This document shows, piece by piece, positions 25,830 to 38,753 of a DNA stretch of 64,000 nt. The DNA lies in NCBI GenBank assembly GCA_963920665.1, contig OY987270.1, forward strand, positions 15,340,019 to 15,404,018, given 5' to 3'. Position 1 is the stretch's first letter; each line of letters starts with the position of its first letter. This DNA comes from Straminergon stramineum (taxonomy: Eukaryota; Streptophyta; Bryopsida; Hypnales; Calliergonaceae). The notes under the pieces are model-generated. The model did not search any database. It was given only the letters and a program-made list of their open reading frames with translations, and was not told the origin of the DNA. The translations under genes were made by a program, and so were the position numbers.

Positions 25830-26231
25830 GAGTTTACATGTTATTACACTTTCAACATGCATGTTTTCTAAACTAAAGTTGTAAAACATATTTGGTTTGT
25901 TACACACAATTGTATTCAAATGTCTAATTGTTGTGTTTGCATGCTACAATACACAAGATTTTTTTGTCACAATGCAACAAAAGGCAAGGATTTGATAAAC
26001 TTGAAAAGTGTCCATGATGCATGAATGCATATTGAACTTGGAAGTAGAGAACAATTTTGGGGGGGAAGGCCACCTAGGCTTCTTGACTTCCCTCCAAAAA
26101 TAATTTAAAATCATTCAATGCTCAAAATTGGAAAATTTACACCAAAAGAGTGTTTTGTAATGGTAATGGTGCATTGTATACACTAAATTTCAATATTTCA
26201 TTGATACCTATCTAAATAATTTTTAATTTTT
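25830..26231. other. Short AT-rich spacer between two elements
   Basis: About 400 bases between the family D and family A elements. No gene or bounded repeat seen. Confidence 0.5.
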
Positions 26232-27402
26232 TTAACCCCTAAAGGACCAAGATCCGCTCAAGGGACAATACAAGGTTTAGGCAAGTTCCTCATATCTCAA
26301 CTTTTGACATGATTATTTTAAATTGTTTTTAAAAATAGGAAACCATATTAGCTTTCTAGGAATATTTTTTTATTTCAATTAGTGCCCAAGAGCAAAGGTT
26401 ATACTACACTAAGCTAAAAAAATTGTTTGCTCAGAGCTACCAAAATATCACAAATACTCAAAATAAAATTTTAAAATTTTATTTGTCATAAAAAATACTT
26501 TTGTTTTCATGGAAAGACTTAATTCAATTAAAAATCTATTTTTTTCTTTGATCTCATATTTACTTCTACATAACAATTTTTTTAGAAATTTCCAAAAATT
26601 TTAAGAGCATGTGGTAAAAATTTCAGAAATTTCCACCGTGTAGAGTGCAAGATATAAGCATTCAAATCCACTAAAATCATTTTTGGGGATTTGCATAAAA
26701 TAGGGTAGTTGCACTTCACAAGCTCAATTTTCTATGAAAAAAATGTCTAAAATGGTGGTGCTTCTTTGCATTCTTTTTCCTAGACAAGTTTGTCACATGC
26801 TTGAAAATTTTCAAATCATTTGGAATTGTTCAACATATAGGAAAAAAATAGTAACTAGGTAGTAGTAGAAAATGATTCAAATTACTAAGTTGTTAAGATG
26901 TTAATTATAGAATTGAAAAATGCCAATCCCAATGGTGGAAATGTTATAAAAAACAATCTACATCCTTTGATTTTATTCTTTTCCAAAATTTTTGAAAATT
27001 GAGTAAGATAAAGGACTTTAAAGTTTATTTTAGAATAGAGAATCCATAAGTGCCTACAAACAAAAAAATCCTCATAACTTTTGACTCCTTGACCAAAACG
27101 GAATGATGCAAAGCTTTCCCTGTATATATAACTCTAAAAAACCAATTTCAAATTTCAATTTTAAAAAAAAGGGATTTTTTTTAATCTGCCTAGACAACCC
27201 ATTTATGAAAAAAAAATAACATAATAGGCCATAACTTTTGACTCATATTTCCAAATGTCATGAAATATCATGCATATGAAAGATATTCCTAAACTCACCT
27301 TATATTAAAATTTGGGCCAAAAATATGGAAATCTCTAGCTACACGTACCTACCTAAAATTGCTATGTAGCCAAAAACCGCATGTTGGTCCTTTAGGGGTT
27401 AA
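26232..27402. mobile_element. TTAA-bounded element, family A copy 1 (composite)
   Basis: Has the best inverted termini in the window: TTAACCCCTAAAGGACCAA at 26232-26250 and its exact inverse TTGGTCCTTTAGGGGTTAA at 27384-27402 (19 bp perfect). From about 26600 the interior is homologous to 38754-39688 and 56351-57306 (blocks such as TTGGAATTGT-CAACATA, AAAAATAGTAA, GAAAAATGCCAATCCCAATGG). The first 300 bases instead resemble family D in reverse orientation (GAAACCATATTAGCTTTCTAGG, CCCAAGAGCAAAGGTTAT). Length 1171 bp, no open frame of transposase size. Confidence 0.8.
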
Positions 27403-30400
27403 ACATAGATTTCTTGCAATCTACACTATCAAAGTTTCAAAAGTTATTGTACACATTTTTATACTCATTTAGTGCAAGATCCTACAATTAAATATGCAAA
27501 AAACAACAAAATTGTAAAACCTTTACACCTTGCAACGGAAATGCCACTTTTGGGTGTTTTTTGAAAAAAAATGGTCTTCACTCTTTAGGAGTCAATACAA
27601 AGATTTTTAACACTTGTTGCTCTTTGAAAGAATTCTATTTTTCAAATTCATACTCTCTTTTTTTACAATGAATTTTGAATTCTTATACGGTACCCAATGG
27701 CTTGTATTAGCAAAAAATAATTCTAAATTTTTTATTTTGCATAAATAGTCTTTTTTGTATAGACTAAAGAAAATGTTGCAAATTACTGGCCAAATACTCC
27801 TAATTTTTTTGCACATTAAATAATCATTTGGCTCACAATGTTGAATCTATTCTCTAGATATGGTATTAGATTTTAAACGATTTAAAAATACTTATTTGCT
27901 ATATGTTTGTTTCAATGTTTATTTTAAGCCAAATTTTGGGGGCATATATCTCTTGACTTTTTGGTGGAGCTCATGGATTACTTATGGGAAATAAATGATG
28001 GATATGTTGGTGTAGTTTTTGGTGCAAATATCGCAATTCTAATGCAAATATAATGTCAATCAAGCATTTCTATGTACCTTGAGTATATGATGGAACTTTG
28101 TGTACCATCAATTTTCTTCACCTTTCATGTAGTTATACAACTTAGGAACAACATAAGAATGTATGGCCATATTCATTTTGGAAGTATTGTTTCTAAATAA
28201 ATGTGAAACCACAATAATTGTTTCTACTAGATATATTTTTTTATAGGACTTTGAAAATGTGTGAAACATAATCCTCTACAATTTGTAAAACATAAACCCA
28301 AAATAGATTTTTTTCATCAATTTAATTTCTTTGTATCTTGCAATATGGTGGAGTTCATTAAGCCAAAAAACCCATAAAACTTGCTAAATAGTTTCCAACA
28401 AAAATTCCAAATTATTTATAGAAAAAGAATGACTTGAGCGAAGATTATTATTTTTCTTCTTTGAAGTCTAGGTCAGTTTCTATATTTCTATCAAATCCAT
28501 TATTCTATAAAAAAAACATTAATATTTAGTTTACTGATAATTCCATAAATATCAAATTTATTTTGTCATATTCAAAAAAAATTTAATCATTCAAATAATA
28601 ATTACTAATAAAACTATAACAAAAAATATTCATCTAGAATTGAAATGTTCTAATTATTCCGAAATAATATAGCAATCATGAAGATCACACATTTAAAGTT
28701 ATAATTTTAGAAAGCACATCATATTTTATCTTGCTTATAGATTTAAAAATTTTAATATGTAGATGTTGCTTTGTAGTCATCATTTCTTTTAGATTGTAGT
28801 TAAGTATATGACATAATATTTGCCTTCAATATAATGATAAAGGAATATTGTCTTTTACGTATAAACATTATAAAAGATCTAATCTATAGTTTGTAAATTT
28901 TGGATATTTTTATACTACTAAAGAAAAAAGTAAAATGTCAACACTCCAAATATCAACTTCAATTCTATAAAAACAAATTTATATATTTTTGAAGTCGTAT
29001 ATGTTTACGTTAAGACAAAGTCTTGAAATTTACTTTTGGAAGATTTCAAAAAAATTGAAAATCAATATTGAACAAGTTTAACATTCAAACTTTTTGTTGG
29101 ATCTTCACAAAATATTGTTAAACATTGTCCAGTCTTGCATCTTTGTGAGATCCCTTTAACATCATGGACAAACTTGAATTGCATTCATGATTCCATATAA
29201 AAAAATTCTACTTTTGCCCTTGTAATTAGAAGATACTTTATAAGTATACTCAACTAAATTCTCCTTGTATAAACTTCCATAATGAGAAGAATGACTTCAC
29301 TGTCTTTAAATGTTTGTAATTATATTTTGATGTTGATTGGAAAATTAATTGCAATGACAAATGCTCCGTAACATTAGAAGAGAATGAGCTCCTACCGAAG
29401 ACCGCGAGTTCCCACAAGTTCTGGCATTGTGGGAACTCGGCCACAATAGCTTGCTGATGTGGTCAAGTGACGGCCACGTCAAATATTAATTTAAAAAATC
29501 AATTTATTGATTATTATTATTTTTAAATAAATAGATTTTTAATAGTTTTAAATTCTGGCCAACCCTGGCTGGTTCCTAGCCTGGGAAACTAGCTTGAAAC
29601 GGCCCTCCAAGGCAACTGAATCCCATCTAATGTAGCTACCTCATTTCTAATTTTGCATTATCTGAGACTTTAAAGTTTTTCATGTCTTTTTCCAAATTCC
29701 TCTTCAAAAGCATAGTGTTGTTCACATCATTACACAAAGTAGACAAGCGTATTATCATCTTGATTGGCAATCTAACTATGTTGGGGCCAATTCCAAGAAG
29801 GGAAAAGATTTTTCGTAGGTGTGTGCTTGTTTTATAAGTCTAACCCATGTGGAATTATAATTTTTTGATCAAAATTGTAATTTCTATGAATTTCTAAAGT
29901 GGTCTACCATGAAATGACAAACCCACCTTAGACTAGAGTTACAATGTCCTAGAAACAACCTAAAACTGCTATTTCATGTATCTATTAGCATTTGGAAAGT
30001 GACCAATAAAGGAGTGACATGATACCCTTAATGGCAATAATTCTCTGATTTTGTCGGAATTTGAAATAGATTTAAATGCTTAAATGGATAGAATTGTGGC
30101 CAAATATAGGATGATGGAATTGGGTTGGTCTGCCTCATAGGTTTGTAAGCTTCATTCTCAACCCCAACATTTATATCATTTGATGTATTATTCTTGCCAC
30201 CCATTAAGAAATCCAACACAATTCTTAAATCCTTAAAATTCAACACTAATTTTTTCATTTTCAAATGTATCAAACTTTGTCTTCAATTACAAGATATAGT
30301 ATAGATTTTTTAAACCATTGATCAAAGCAAATTCTTAGTAATAATCAATAAAATTCATTTTTAGACTATATTCATATAACTCATGTAAGAAAGAGAGAAA

Positions 30401-31789
30401 TAACTCCAACCATTCTCTATAACTTATGTAATAATAGAAAAGTACAAAGATTTAATTTTGTTATGATTTTATCTTTGATTTTGATTGAACCTTATATTTT
30501 TAGATTAGAGAAAAATATTGGATGAATAAGTTGGATACAATAGATCATGATTTATTAAAGAGAGAAAGGTTTATTTTATTCTGTTGGATATGGTAGTTGA
30601 GATCTTAGCAACCAAGAGGTATTGGAGGAGTATTTATTTAATAATGCAAGAAAGCTCTCAAACAATGAGTTTGTATGCGTAGATCAAATTTTGCAATGCT
30701 TGGACCAAAAGGGCAAAAGATATTCGGCCTCATAAATTTTTTGCCTAATTCTAGAAAAGTGAAAAAGAGAAGAAAAGATCCTTTAAAACTCTTCTACTAT
30801 CTTTTTTTTATTTCATAAGTTTATACTCGAATAAGAACTCATAAAATATTAAAATAGAGAATTATGGGTACATTTTCACTTATAGTCATCTAAAATTCTA
30901 AAAACAAAAAACAAAAATAAAAAATTGAACTTTTTCTACTACAAGGTTGACATATCTGTTTAATCAATCAATGAAATATTAGCATATGGCATCATGAGTC
31001 AAAAAAGAATTTTCTAGAAATTGCAACATATAGGATTTTACATAGTCTAAAACAAAAGGGATTTTGTAAGGGCTATTAAAAATTTGTACACACTTTGACA
31101 AAGGACTTAAATATAAAAAAAAACTAATAAAGTTAAAGCAAGTGCACTAGACAAACTACTATGTCTAATATATGAACTTCCATTCATGATTTATCTATAT
31201 AAATTAAACCAAAAATAGTATAAATAATAAAAAAAACTAAATATTATATTCTTATTGTAAAATTTTCTAGACAATTATTATGAATAAAATATTGCTACCC
31301 TAGCCTTTGCTCTACTGGTGACCACCAAGTGAAGATTTGAAGAAAACTTAAGTTGGGATAGAATTTGCCAACTTTCACTAGCCCATGCTCACCTATGAAG
31401 GTGCCTCCACCTAGCACCCTCAACAAATGCACTTGTACTCTCCAACTCGCATGGACAAATTCTCCAACTCTTCACATCATTTTATACAAATGTTTACCTT
31501 ATAATTAGAAATAGTATGAATTAAGCTCTAAATGCCAAGAAGGCGAAACATGGTTGTAAGTTACTCATTTCATGTTCTTTTGACATTCAAATAAATGTCA
31601 TTGGATGCCTCCCCAAACACCTCATTTCTCAATAGGTTGCTCATGAAAACTTGTCAAGATTCTTGACACATGTATGTACCTATTTAACCCCTAAGAACCC
31701 TAGGGGACCAAAAGTGTCCCCATATAGTCTAGAAGTCCAACTCAAAGTGTGATAGCTTTTGCATGCAATGTCTAGATTTAATAAAAACT
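27403..31789. other. Gene-poor AT-rich region
   Basis: Stop codons in all frames and no supported gene. A small GC-richer island at 29380-29640 contains the inverted repeat listed separately. A TTAACCCCTAAGAACCC end at 31684 resembles the element termini elsewhere, but its partner was not found. Confidence 0.5.
29405..29439. repeat. Perfect 13-bp inverted repeat (hairpin)
   Basis: CGAGTTCCCACAA at 29405-29417 and its inverse TTGTGGGAACTCG at 29427-29439, with a 9-base loop. It sits in a GC-richer island of the gene desert and could form a stable stem. No T-tract or gene end is nearby, so it is more likely part of a transposon end or a sequence relic. Confidence 0.8.
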
Positions 31790-32250
31790 TGTTGGAAAAT
31801 TTGTACTCTCTTCTCTGATTTTCGTAGTAAAATTTTCAAATTAATCCAAGATGTACTGATTTTTTGGAAGCCATTCAAAGTTCATTGGTTCAATTTGAAT
31901 TCACCAAATTGCATTTCGATGGCTGCAACTTTGGGGGTTTGTATCTCCTTCATCCAATGTTCATTTCCAATAAAATTTGTCGGACTGTATTTACATTCAA
32001 GTCTAGTTATTGTGGTAGAATTTTCATGTCAATCCAAGTTGTTTTGAATGTTTGGGAGCAATTCAAAGTTCAAAATTCAAACATTTTTGGATTTTCAATG
32101 AACTTTGGCATCTTTTTCCTCTTCATCTAGTGTCCATTTCCATTTGAAACAATTGAAAAATTTGTGCATTCTAGTCTAGTTTGTGTGTTTAAAATTTCAT
32201 ATCAATCCAAGAAGTTATGAGTCTTTGAGAATAATTTTATTAGGAGGTTT
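31790..32250. repeat. Degenerate tandem repeat, about 170-190 bp unit, about 2.5 copies
   Basis: Recurring landmarks in the same order: AAAATTTGT, then AATTTTCA-TTAATCCAAG (31838, 32028 and 32200 approximately), a GGAAGCCATTCAAAGTTC-like block, AACTTTGG, and TTCATC-A-TGT-CATTTCCA (ending near 31970 and 32141). The third copy breaks off near 32250. Overlapping plus frames of 88-94 codons here follow from the repeat and are not called as genes. Confidence 0.7.
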
Positions 32251-32475
32251 GCTCTCCTAAAATGGAAACTCTTCTTGTCGCCGTTGATTTCCCAAAAATC
32301 TGACAATGTTGATCAAGTCAGCACTAAATCTGAGCATATCAAGAGGTAAAATTGTCAAGCTAAAATTATTGATTTTCATTCTCTGAAATTCTCTGGGCTA
32401 ATTGAGCAAACGCTACTGTGAGAATGCATTTTAGACTTGGGTTTGCATTTTTGGTGGTCTTCGTTATTGTTGTTG

Positions 32476-33068
32476 TTAACCTGTAAATGTATAGAGTAAT
32501 CTCCAAAATTCTCAATTTGAAAAAAATCGTTATAAAGTGCTATTGGGAAGCATATTTTGGAATTGATATGGAAGTAAAAGTTGTAGATTGTGAATTTTAG
32601 ATTTCATCTATAAGGTTAGATTCACCAATGCTATCACCAATGTGTTTTTGTATAAATTTTGGAAGGAAAAAAATTCAAAATTCCTTTTAAAATTCGATTG
32701 CAAGCAAAATATTATCATTTTTTGAGTAAAATTTGTTGGAATGGATTTGAAACGAGGTTCTCTTCACATAGTGATTTTTTGAAATTTTTGTGTTTTTAAA
32801 ATCTATGACCTCCTTTTTTGCAAATCCCGATTTGAACTAGAGTCAATGCAATTTTGGCTTGGTCAATAACTTGACATACTTCCACATTGGTAATTTTAGA
32901 AAAATATATACTCTTGTAATGCCAAAGCCAACCCTTAGATAGGACAACAACTTGATAATGTATCTCCACAAATTAGAATAACTTTCATCCAAGCAATAAG
33001 GATGACGAAACTTCAATTTCAATTTGTTCATCATCTAGAAATTTGGCGTCTAAGCGCTAAGGGGTTCA
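32476..33068. mobile_element. TTAA-bounded miniature element, family B copy 3
   Basis: Left end GTTAACCTGTAAATG, right end GCGCTAAGGGGTTCA, both slightly decayed. The interior matches the other B copies block for block (AAAAAATCGTTATAAAGTGC, AAGCATATTTTGGAATTGATA, AGGTTAGATTCACCAATGCT, TGGAATGGATTTGAAACGAG, AACTTTCATCCAAGCAATAAGG). Confidence 0.7.
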
Positions 33069-34824
33069 TACTTTTTGATTCACTTGTATATGCATTTCTA
33101 AATTCTTTTCTCTTCATTTGCTTACAATTTTTTTAGAAATTAGAAAGCATGATGAAAAATGAGAAGGAGATTAGGGTTTATGGTTCTAACATGGTCATTT
33201 GCAAAGATTAGATTAGGGAAGATGTGAAGATTTTAGCACATGTACTTCTTTGAAAATTTTGAATGTAAAAGTTTTATAACCAATAGAAAAATGACTTATG
33301 CACCCTTTCCAATTCTTTTGTAAAAGCTTTATTTACAACCAATGGGAAAATTCCATGTGTACCCGTTTTGTTATCGAGGTGTGTTTAATAAAAAAATAAC
33401 CAATTTTATCACAATTTGCTTATAAAACATGAATACACGGAGTCATTTGAATGGTGTTTTCTTTCACCAAATCAATGTATTTGCATTGTGGTTTTGAAGC
33501 ACTTACCATTTTATAGTTTTTTCATTCGATTAGGTTCAGAAATCAAATTTCACCTCTAAATGTGTTGCTAGTAAAATTTTCATATCCTTTTTCAACACTA
33601 AAACATTGTATCTTTGCAAGCTATGTGATAAATGACTTCAAATTTGATTCAAGTCATCTTCAACATGTGCACTACAAGATTGTAGGTTGAGATTTCTAAA
33701 CCTTAGTGACATTTAAACCTACAATACTTCAAAAGCAATTATGTCGGTTTTATACCCAAAATGGCCTAAGAGATTTAGAAATTAAGGCCCAAGTGTGGAT
33801 GAAAGAAAAGACCATAATAACTCTAAATCAATGAAGTATGATAGTTTAATCATGCATCTTCAAATTACAATGTAATTATAGCTTCAATTGTGACACTTTA
33901 ATAGTTGCATGGATTCTAAATTTTGTAACTACAATATAACTACAATATAACTATAACTATGTAGAAAAATCCTACTAAACCAATTTCAACCTAAAATTTG
34001 TCACTCAAAGAATGTAATAAATTCACAAAGTTCTTATTCTTATTTTTTTAAATCATATTTTTCAAAAAATGAATGTTGCAAGTTGATTTGGGGCACTTAT
34101 TGTTTGGAAATGAATACTACTCTTGTGATATTTATAATGTTGAATACGCTTGTAATTGAAAATTCTTCCTATATCTAACAACAATGGAAACTTTCTTTGT
34201 TTAGAAGTATTAAGAAATTCTAAGATATGTCACAAATACTAATGCAATCTATTACCAATAAATTCCTTGAGATGTGAAGAGACCCAACCCATAGTTTAAA
34301 TGCTTAGAAATTACCATTTGAATTTAAAACTTGGTGATAATTTTGGGATAAAAATTCTAGATTATATCTATATATTAATATAGAAAATTGGTAGTATCAA
34401 TGGGTGTCATTGATAATGTAAAATATATTTCTCTCATAACTTTATGCATCAAACTTAAGAAATAAACTCTTAGGTAACTTCAAAAACTAATTTGACCCAT
34501 GTTAGTCACCGATCTAAAATCTTTGAAAGTTTGCTACATTCATGGGACATAAAAGTGAAAGAAGAAAGATAGGATATAAATGTATATAATTGATATTTTT
34601 ACTCTTGATAAAAATGAAAAATAATAATAATAATTTATCAATTTATAAAATGAAGATTATTAGATTTTTATGAGAGTAATTTGTATAGAAAAACCGCCTT
34701 GGTGATTATAAAAAATAAGCAAAGAAACCCAACAAAACCAATAAAGAATCCTATTAATGGAATTGGACACATATCATTATAGAATTTTCTAAAATGTCTT
34801 TTTTTCTAACATGGCAATGGTAGG
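33069..34824. other. AT-rich spacer, no gene seen
   Basis: Stop codons in all frames; no bounded element recognised. Small local duplications such as ACTACAATATAAC repeated at 33930-33955. Confidence 0.5.
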
Positions 34825-35329
34825 TTAACCCATTGTCCCCTCATGGAACAAAATGGATTTAGGGAAGGTTTTTATAGTCTTAATTTCCGTCTTGATTTTT
34901 TGAATATTGTTTTGAAGATAGGATAATACATTAGCTTTGGGGAATTATAATTTTTATTTGAATATGTGCACGAGAGCAAAATTTATGCAAATTTATGCCA
35001 CAATAAGTCCAAAACATAACTTGTCAAGCAATACAAAAAAAATCACAAAAAGTCAAAAGAAAATTTTCAAAACTTAGTTTCACATACAAAGTATTTTTGT
35101 CTATATGGAAAGATTTTCTTCATTCTATTTGGACTAGTGATGAGAAAGTGATAGGCAATTTTGTTTTGGGGGCAATTTCAACATGTTCTTGAAAAAATAA
35201 CTTCTTGGATTCATTTTTTAGCTCAATTTTCACAATTGAAAAAGAAAAGTTTGATAGGGTTTAATTTGTTTCCTAGAACAATCTCACCATTGGGTATAAT
35301 GTGTTTTAATTCCATCTTAGACTTGTTAA
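34825..35329. mobile_element. TTAA-bounded miniature element, family D copy 2 (inverted)
   Basis: Left end GGTTAACCCATTGTCCCC, right end CCATCTTAGACTTGTTAA. In reverse complement it aligns with 25383-25829 along its length, and its left part with the first 300 bases of the 26232 element (TACATTAGCTTTGGGGAAT, GCACGAGAGCAAA, TATGGAAAGATTTTCTTC). No coding capacity. Confidence 0.66.
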
Positions 35330-36597
35330 TAATTTAGATTTTCCTTCAATCTAATATCTACCTCTACTTAATTATTTTCTATAGAAAAAAATAGTGTTTT
35401 CAAGGAAATCCTAAACTTTCAACTCAATTTTTCAACATATCTTTTTTAAACTCAATATTGATGGTGCAAATTTTTTTTCTAAAAATATGACCTCAATTTG
35501 AGATTTGACATGTAAAAATAGGATTGAAAGACTTGAATTCAATTTAAAGTAATAAAATACTCCCTAGCCTCTTGATTAAACATTATTAATAAAATTTCAA
35601 TCTATATATTTTTTCTTTATTTTCTTGAGTGATTCATAATACATCTAGTTAAAAATTATATATTTATAAATTTATTTGATAATAAAATTTATTAAAACTT
35701 TAGCGTCTTTTTAGCTTAAAGCAGACTCCAAAAGTTCAATAAAGATCGTGTACATTAGGGATTAAGAACCTAAAGGCACTAACAAATAAAAATACAATTC
35801 TATATTATTCAAATGGAAAATGTCTTTCTATTGTGAACTTTTTTTACATGAAAATCATAAAAAGGAAATAGGAATATCTTTTCCAATAAAAATTAAACTT
35901 TTATAAATGACTATAATTAAATATAAGGTTCAAAAAATACTTTTTTTCTTTTTAATTCAAACACTTACATCTTATCTTTGAAGTACCAAAAAGTCTCTAA
36001 TTAGGCATAGTACTTTATGATGCAAATTGAATGATTTTATCAATTTGTATTACAATGTCTTTATTGATTGTCATTCAACGTCAAGTGAGGTATCCAAGAC
36101 AATTAGGCGAACTCTAAAACAATCAAGAAATATGAAGGATGTTGTAGTATGCGTAGGAAGATTCTAGGTTCTCATTGGTTTGAATTCTTGATTCATTAAT
36201 CAACCCTTCAAATATTGAGAATATGTTGCATGAACTCATATGTAATTTTTTTTGTGAAAATTAAATTTAGAGTTGTTCAAATAGGAAGGTAGGGGAACTG
36301 TACAATTAGGGTGAATTACAATAGCTAGATGTTGAAAATGAAATCTCCAAAAAAATAAATGATTACAAAATAATAGATCCACATGCATTCAAAAAGAAAA
36401 TTTAAAGGGAGGATATAAAGTATTGTACATAGTCTAAGAAAATTCCAAAAAAATTCAATATACAAAGAATAATCTATCATTGTTTTGTCTCATTTTTCTG
36501 AAAGTGCTTAATGTTTTACATGTTATTGAATGCAACTACCCCAATCTTTGCATTCATGTCATTTTAGAGATTTTTGCACAATGTTGTGGCCACGGTT
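35330..36597. other. AT-rich spacer, no gene seen
   Basis: No supported feature. It ends at the boundary of the large inverted-repeat element starting at 36598. Confidence 0.5.
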
Positions 36598-38356
36598 GCT
36601 AGCATGTGAGCCTAGGATCTTGAGCCCATGAGCTTAGGAGCCTATAGAATACCGATTAGTATTTTTTAGTTATAAATTTTTGGTTGATTTCTATGTGTTT
36701 TTTTTATTGTTTTTGACATGTTGTTTTTGAATTGTCTGTCTTAATTTTGTGTTTTAATGGACTGATCGAATTCCAATTTGGTGTGTTTTGGGATGGTGAA
36801 TGAATTTTGAATGAATGATTGTGCTGATTCGGATGGATGGTTTCCTAATTGGAATGGTTCAGCTGTCCAGCCAAGTTCCAAATTTTCTTATCTGTAATCT
36901 AAATGGGTGCTGATTCAGTCCAAGTCGGATTCTTAAATGGTGTGTATGTCAAGTCTAGTTGGCTGGTTGGAGAGTTAATTCTAACTTGGAATTTTGTTTG
37001 TATTGGGGCGGTTGTCTTTGCAGTTCCAATTTGGTAGTTAACCGGTGGTAGAGTTGTCACTTCCAATTTGGTAACCGCCAAGATTGAAATTCATTTATGG
37101 TCTGATTTTTATTTCATTTGTCTTTATCCACTAATGAGAGTTCCAGTTGGAGTCCCAGCCAAGTAATGCTGTGTATTTGTGTTTATTTTATGTGTGCATG
37201 TTTGTGTTTGTGAGTGAGAGAATGCTCTTGTTAATTTGGAGTTTTATGTGTGATTGTGTGTGTTAATTGATTTAATTGAGTAATGTGTCTGTATGGTTCA
37301 AGATGGAGATGTTTGTGTCCTAGTTGGGAAGGACTGAAAATTGAGAAGATTATGTGTTAAAGTGGAATTTAAATATGTGGTGGTTGTGCTATGAAGAAGA
37401 TGGCGAAGTGATCTAATTGGAGATTTATGAGAACCTAGTTGGAAGTTGTAGTGAGGAGAATTAAGTATTCCAACTGGGATAAAGAGAAAAATTCAAATAA
37501 AATAATAAATAAAAATAAAAATGTATGTTTGGGTGATGAGAATGAATGTGGAGAATGTTTCCAAGTTGGAATATTGTGGAGTAGTGAGAAGAGTTGGTTG
37601 AAGATTTCTGATAAGAAAAATTGATTGTAACAGTGATTTAATCACCAATTCAGAAATAAAAATAATAAAGTATTTAAGCTAAATTGGTGTGTTTGATGGA
37701 ATGTGACTTGTACTAATTTAAGTCAACATCCAAATTGGGTTTGCAATGTTGTTATAGTTATGTTTTTGGGTATGAAATTCCAAGTTGGGTTATTGAATAA
37801 GTCAAGATATTTGATTTTAGATATAGAACCTATTAGCATAGAAGTATCCTACTTGACCGTCTCCCTTGGAACAAACTTATTATACTAATAGGATAGTTTC
37901 CAATTCTCTCATTATCCTTCTTCAACGGAGCCTAGGCTCTTATGTTATTGATATCTATATTATAGGTACCTTTCATAGTTATAAGATGTTTATAATTATA
38001 GGTGTCTATATTATAGGTACCTATGTTGTAAGCACCTTCCATGGTTACAAGATGTTCATATTTTAGGTGTCTATGTTGTAAGTGCCTATGTTATAAGCAC
38101 CTTCCATGGTTATAGGATGTTTATATAATAAGTGCCTAATTATATTATGGGTGTCTATGATTCGGTACCTAAGTTATAAGCACCTTCCATGGTTATAGTA
38201 TATTTATATTATAAGCACCTATGTTACAAGCACCTTACATGGTTATAGGGTACTCATATTATAAGTTTGTTATAAACACCTTCAATAGTTGTAGAATATC
38301 TACTTACACCTAGGCTCAAGGCTCATAGGCTCTCATTTCTAGGCTCACATGCTAGC
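36598..38356. mobile_element. Element with inverted termini and subterminal repeats (MULE- or foldback-like)
   Basis: The left end GCTAGCATGTGAGCCTAG (36598-36615) is found exactly inverted at 38339-38356. Behind both, further GAGCCTA and GAGC-CATGAGC units are scrambled but clearly related for about 55 bases. Between them lie a region (36740-37800) full of TTCCAA/TTGGAA-type motifs and a tandem array (37960-38300). I see no transposase frame. Flanking target duplications were not clear, so the class is uncertain; the subterminal tandem repeats fit Mutator-like or foldback elements. Confidence 0.65.
37960..38300. repeat. Subterminal tandem array, about six degenerate units
   Basis: Units of about 48-84 bases, most around 65, share TAGGTGCCTATGTTATAAG followed by CACCTTCCATGGTTATAGGA and TGTTTATATTAT. 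The CACCTTCCATGGTTA-type core recurs near 37970, 38033, 38098, 38181, 38231 and 38277. The array ends just inside the right inverted terminus of the element. Confidence 0.85.
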
Positions 38357-38753
38357 GTCGTTGATGTTATGGCTAAAGATGAAATCAAGAAAATTTGGTT
38401 AATGGGAATTTGGAGTCACTAAACTAGTCAAGGTAAGTTAACATTTCTATCTTGAAAACTATTTGAATAAGAATCTAAGTATGGCTCCCATTTCAAGTCA
38501 ATGTTATTTTGGTTTAATCTTATTGACAATTGAAAGGAAAATCCAAATGCTTTTAACTTGTATTTGGACATTGTATAAATAAATTGAGAATTTTCAAACT
38601 GTAGGTTATAGATGTATCCAAAATAGTCTCAAAGCTCCTTTGTTTAGAAGATTTATATTTAAGACAATAACATACATTACAAATTTTTAATACACAAATC
38701 AAGACTCTAGATGGGACAATTTCATTACATAATAGTTTCAAAATAAAGAATCC

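Noticed and set aside
31763..32130. Plus-strand frames of 88 and 94 codons
   Set aside because: They fall in the degenerate tandem repeat, overlap in two frames and have no protein-like motif.
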